Shown: positions 26,501 to 26,741 of the stretch, one piece after another
How positions within the stretch are numbered: the stretch's first letter is position 1
Layout of the letters: each line of letters starts with the position of its first letter
Source of the DNA: an uncultured Prevotella sp.
GTDB lineage: Bacteria > Bacteroidota > Bacteroidia > Bacteroidales > Bacteroidaceae
Direction of reading: 5' to 3'
Assembly: GCA_900557405.1 (NCBI GenBank)
Contig: USSF01000031.1
Coordinates: 1-26,741 of the forward strand
Length of the DNA: 26,741 nucleotides
Notes under the pieces: model-generated
The model's database searches: none
Seen by the model: the letters and a program-made list of their open reading frames with translations, nothing else
Told to the model about the DNA's origin: nothing
Made by a program: the position numbers and the translations under genes

Positions 26501-26675
26501 CGTCGAACACCACTTTGGTAATATCAGATTTATGGTCAGTATACCACCCTTGAAGAAATGTAGGACTACCATCTCTAAGTTCATACTCTCCAGTTCCCAA
26601 TGAGCTTTTCTCACCGTAGTAGAACGTCAGCGTGCCGTCGGCATACTTCGCCCACGGCCTTACCCAGGCATACAT
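23556..26675 (-). CDS. BspA-type leucine-rich repeat (DUF285) protein
   Basis: A 1039-residue repeat protein, probably surface-associated. Three modules each start with RPWAKYADGTLTF (residues 6, 270 and 585), continue with GEYEL and KVVFDESFKxARPTT, then tandem 26-residue DUF285/BspA repeats of the form NTxxVTxMxxMFxxCxxLQSLDLSxF. I count about 6, 8 and 6 repeats. Modules 1 and 2 end with SGDIAYD and GGYFRDKAYAN. Residues about 841-985 form a beta-rich domain (EYGTLCSPVGG, then GKPYVYRR). The C-terminus has IYDLTGRRINKPQRGQIYIQNGKK, the short Prevotella-type tail resembling a T9SS sorting end. BspA relatives bind host proteins and bacteria; that role is only inferred. The frame opens at ATG 26675 after an in-frame TGA (26709-26711) and has no signal peptide, so the 5' end may be lost, frameshifted or recombined. 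The DNA looks AT-richer than its neighbours. Confidence 0.85.
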   Translation of the reverse strand: MYAWVRPWAKYADGTLTFYYGEKSSLGTGEYELRDGSPTFLQGWYTDHKSDITKVVFDESFKDARPTTCYFWFSGMSNLEEIENLQNLNTSEVTYMSSMFSNCSKLQSLDLSSFNTANVIDMEGMFQGCSSLQSIKLSSFNTEKVWIMERMFYGCKNLQSLDLSNFNTANVKKMNSMFEDCFDLRYLDLSSFNTKNVTDMVMMFFNCNKLVEIYASNMFTTDNVGNYTSRKMFLYCDSLSGDIAYDQNHVDKTYAKIDGGYFRDKAYANRPWAKYADGTLTFFVSEYKKTIDGSNGEYELNIGSNNPGWITDHETDITKVVFDESFKIARPTTGSYWFSSCKNLVTIENISYLNTSEMTDMSYMFYGCENLQSLDVSNFNTENVTDMSVMFRKCKNLQSLDVSNFNTAKVKNMDNMFADCWRLQSLDLSNFNTENVTNMQFMFYWCNNLQSLNVSNFNTAKVENMKGMFYSCSKLQSLDVSSFNTENVTNMEDMFGQCRELQSLDLSSFNTANVENMSYMFEYCNKLNAIYASDKFTTSNVTSSNQMFYNCFSLSGDIAYDNKTYDKTYAKIVGGYFRDKAYANRPWAKYADGTLTFFVSEYKRTIDGSNGEYELNTGDNEPGWKDKRSSTTKVVFDESFKDARPTTGYMWFYDFGYLAEIENISYLNTSEMTDMSYMFYRCEKLQSLDLSNFNAAMVTDMRYMFYDCSNLQSINLSNFNAEKVTNMSNMFSDCPKLQSLDLSSFNTEMVETMRAMFSDCPKLQSLDLSNFNTEKVTDMSYMFNNCSKLQSIIISKDFTTKSMKFDTYMFVNCPARLYTPMADYMARSDNKKIYTKIIKPYFPINAKAEYGTLCSPVGGTLGEGTFYGFDKLYEVDADKTDDTKVVMKEVTEIEAGKPYVYRRNLTDKDPVANAIVFNIDETAASAPQNPGMLKGTFESMIAPGGSYILQTDGMFHRVSDSNATLKVGAYRAYLDLSSLGSEAKAISMSFEDSETTGIREVNTADSSDTPIYDLTGRRINKPQRGQIYIQNGKKRVANF
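24155..26660 (-). repeat. Three long tandem modules containing about twenty 78-base repeats
   Basis: At DNA level the BspA-like gene is a nested repeat. Module 1 spans 26660-25869, module 2 25868-24924 and module 3 24923 to about 24155. Within each, 78-base units encode 26-residue leucine-rich repeats. The module-start DNA (about 150 bases encoding RPWAKYADG through GEYEL) is nearly identical in modules 2 and 3. Module 2 is longer than module 1 by 51 codons, about two repeats. Confidence 0.85.
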
Positions 26676-26741
26676 GCCTACACTTACCCCCCAGCCTGTC
26701 CGAGAACGTCAGTTGGAGGTGTACCACAGAGGGCAGAGCCG
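26676..26741. other. Upstream edge of the BspA-like gene
   Basis: These 66 bases hold no promoter box, start signal or signal-peptide coding sequence in the BspA frame, which is closed by TGA at 26709-26711. Another minus-strand frame stays open to the window end and contains an LTF motif. Ten bases, AGAACGTCAG (26703-26712), also occur inside the gene at 26621-26630. Confidence 0.4.

Noticed and set aside
23556..26675. BspA-like locus as a recently acquired island
   Set aside because: The lower GC impression is real by eye, but no integrase, tRNA, transposase or flanking repeats support transfer, and repeat-rich surface genes are often AT-rich.

Overview
The window looks like a chromosomal segment of a Bacteroidales bacterium close to Prevotella and its split-off genera. 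The evidence is convergent. Promoters are of the Bacteroidota type (TAnnTTTG -7 box), with no Shine-Dalgarno-like sites setting the starts. There is a one-protein hybrid two-component system (HTCS), a lipoprotein version of TamA (TamL) beside TamB, a secreted protein with a type IX secretion (T9SS) C-terminal sorting domain, a DUF4827-like lipoprotein next to glmM, and a BspA-type leucine-rich repeat protein. Assignments come from reading motifs by eye; no database search was possible.

Layout. 1-4578: a promoter and a 1470-residue HTCS sensor/regulator on the + strand, closed by a strong hairpin. 4674-11742: a minus-strand pair, tamB then tamL, from one clear promoter at 11776-11806; it encodes an envelope-spanning AsmA-like protein and its outer-membrane Omp85 partner. 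11743-12281: a divergent intergenic region with inverted repeats that can pair in alternative ways and a spaced array of CCTTTGGTACC and ATAGCTAT boxes. 12282-15443: a large T9SS-exported fibronectin/jelly-roll protein, closed by a terminator usable in both directions. 15580-16165: a non-coding stretch with the purD promoter and a possible small leftward transcript. 16166-19798: purD, a DUF6427-like membrane protein with zero gap, a YqaA/VTT membrane protein and a sugar-phosphate-type nucleotidyltransferase, all on + and probably largely co-transcribed, ended by a hairpin. 19900-23188: a DHH/DHHA1 phosphoesterase (NrnA type), then the DUF4827-like lipoprotein and glmM, ended by a near-perfect bidirectional terminator. 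23323-26675: on the minus strand, a three-module BspA-like repeat protein followed by a 61-codon small gene.

Functionally, much of the window concerns the cell envelope: outer-membrane assembly (tamB-tamL), peptidoglycan and LPS precursor supply (glmM, perhaps the nucleotidyltransferase), membrane proteins (DUF6427-like, YqaA), surface proteins (T9SS cargo, BspA-like) and sensing of external signals (HTCS). PurD and the DHH enzyme are nucleotide-metabolism housekeeping. No mobile element, CRISPR array, rRNA or tRNA was recognised. The core is ordinary. The less explained parts are the 11.8-12.0 kb repeat region, the 15.6-15.7 kb possible small transcript, and the BspA/small-protein locus, whose 5' end lies at the window edge and lacks a visible signal peptide.
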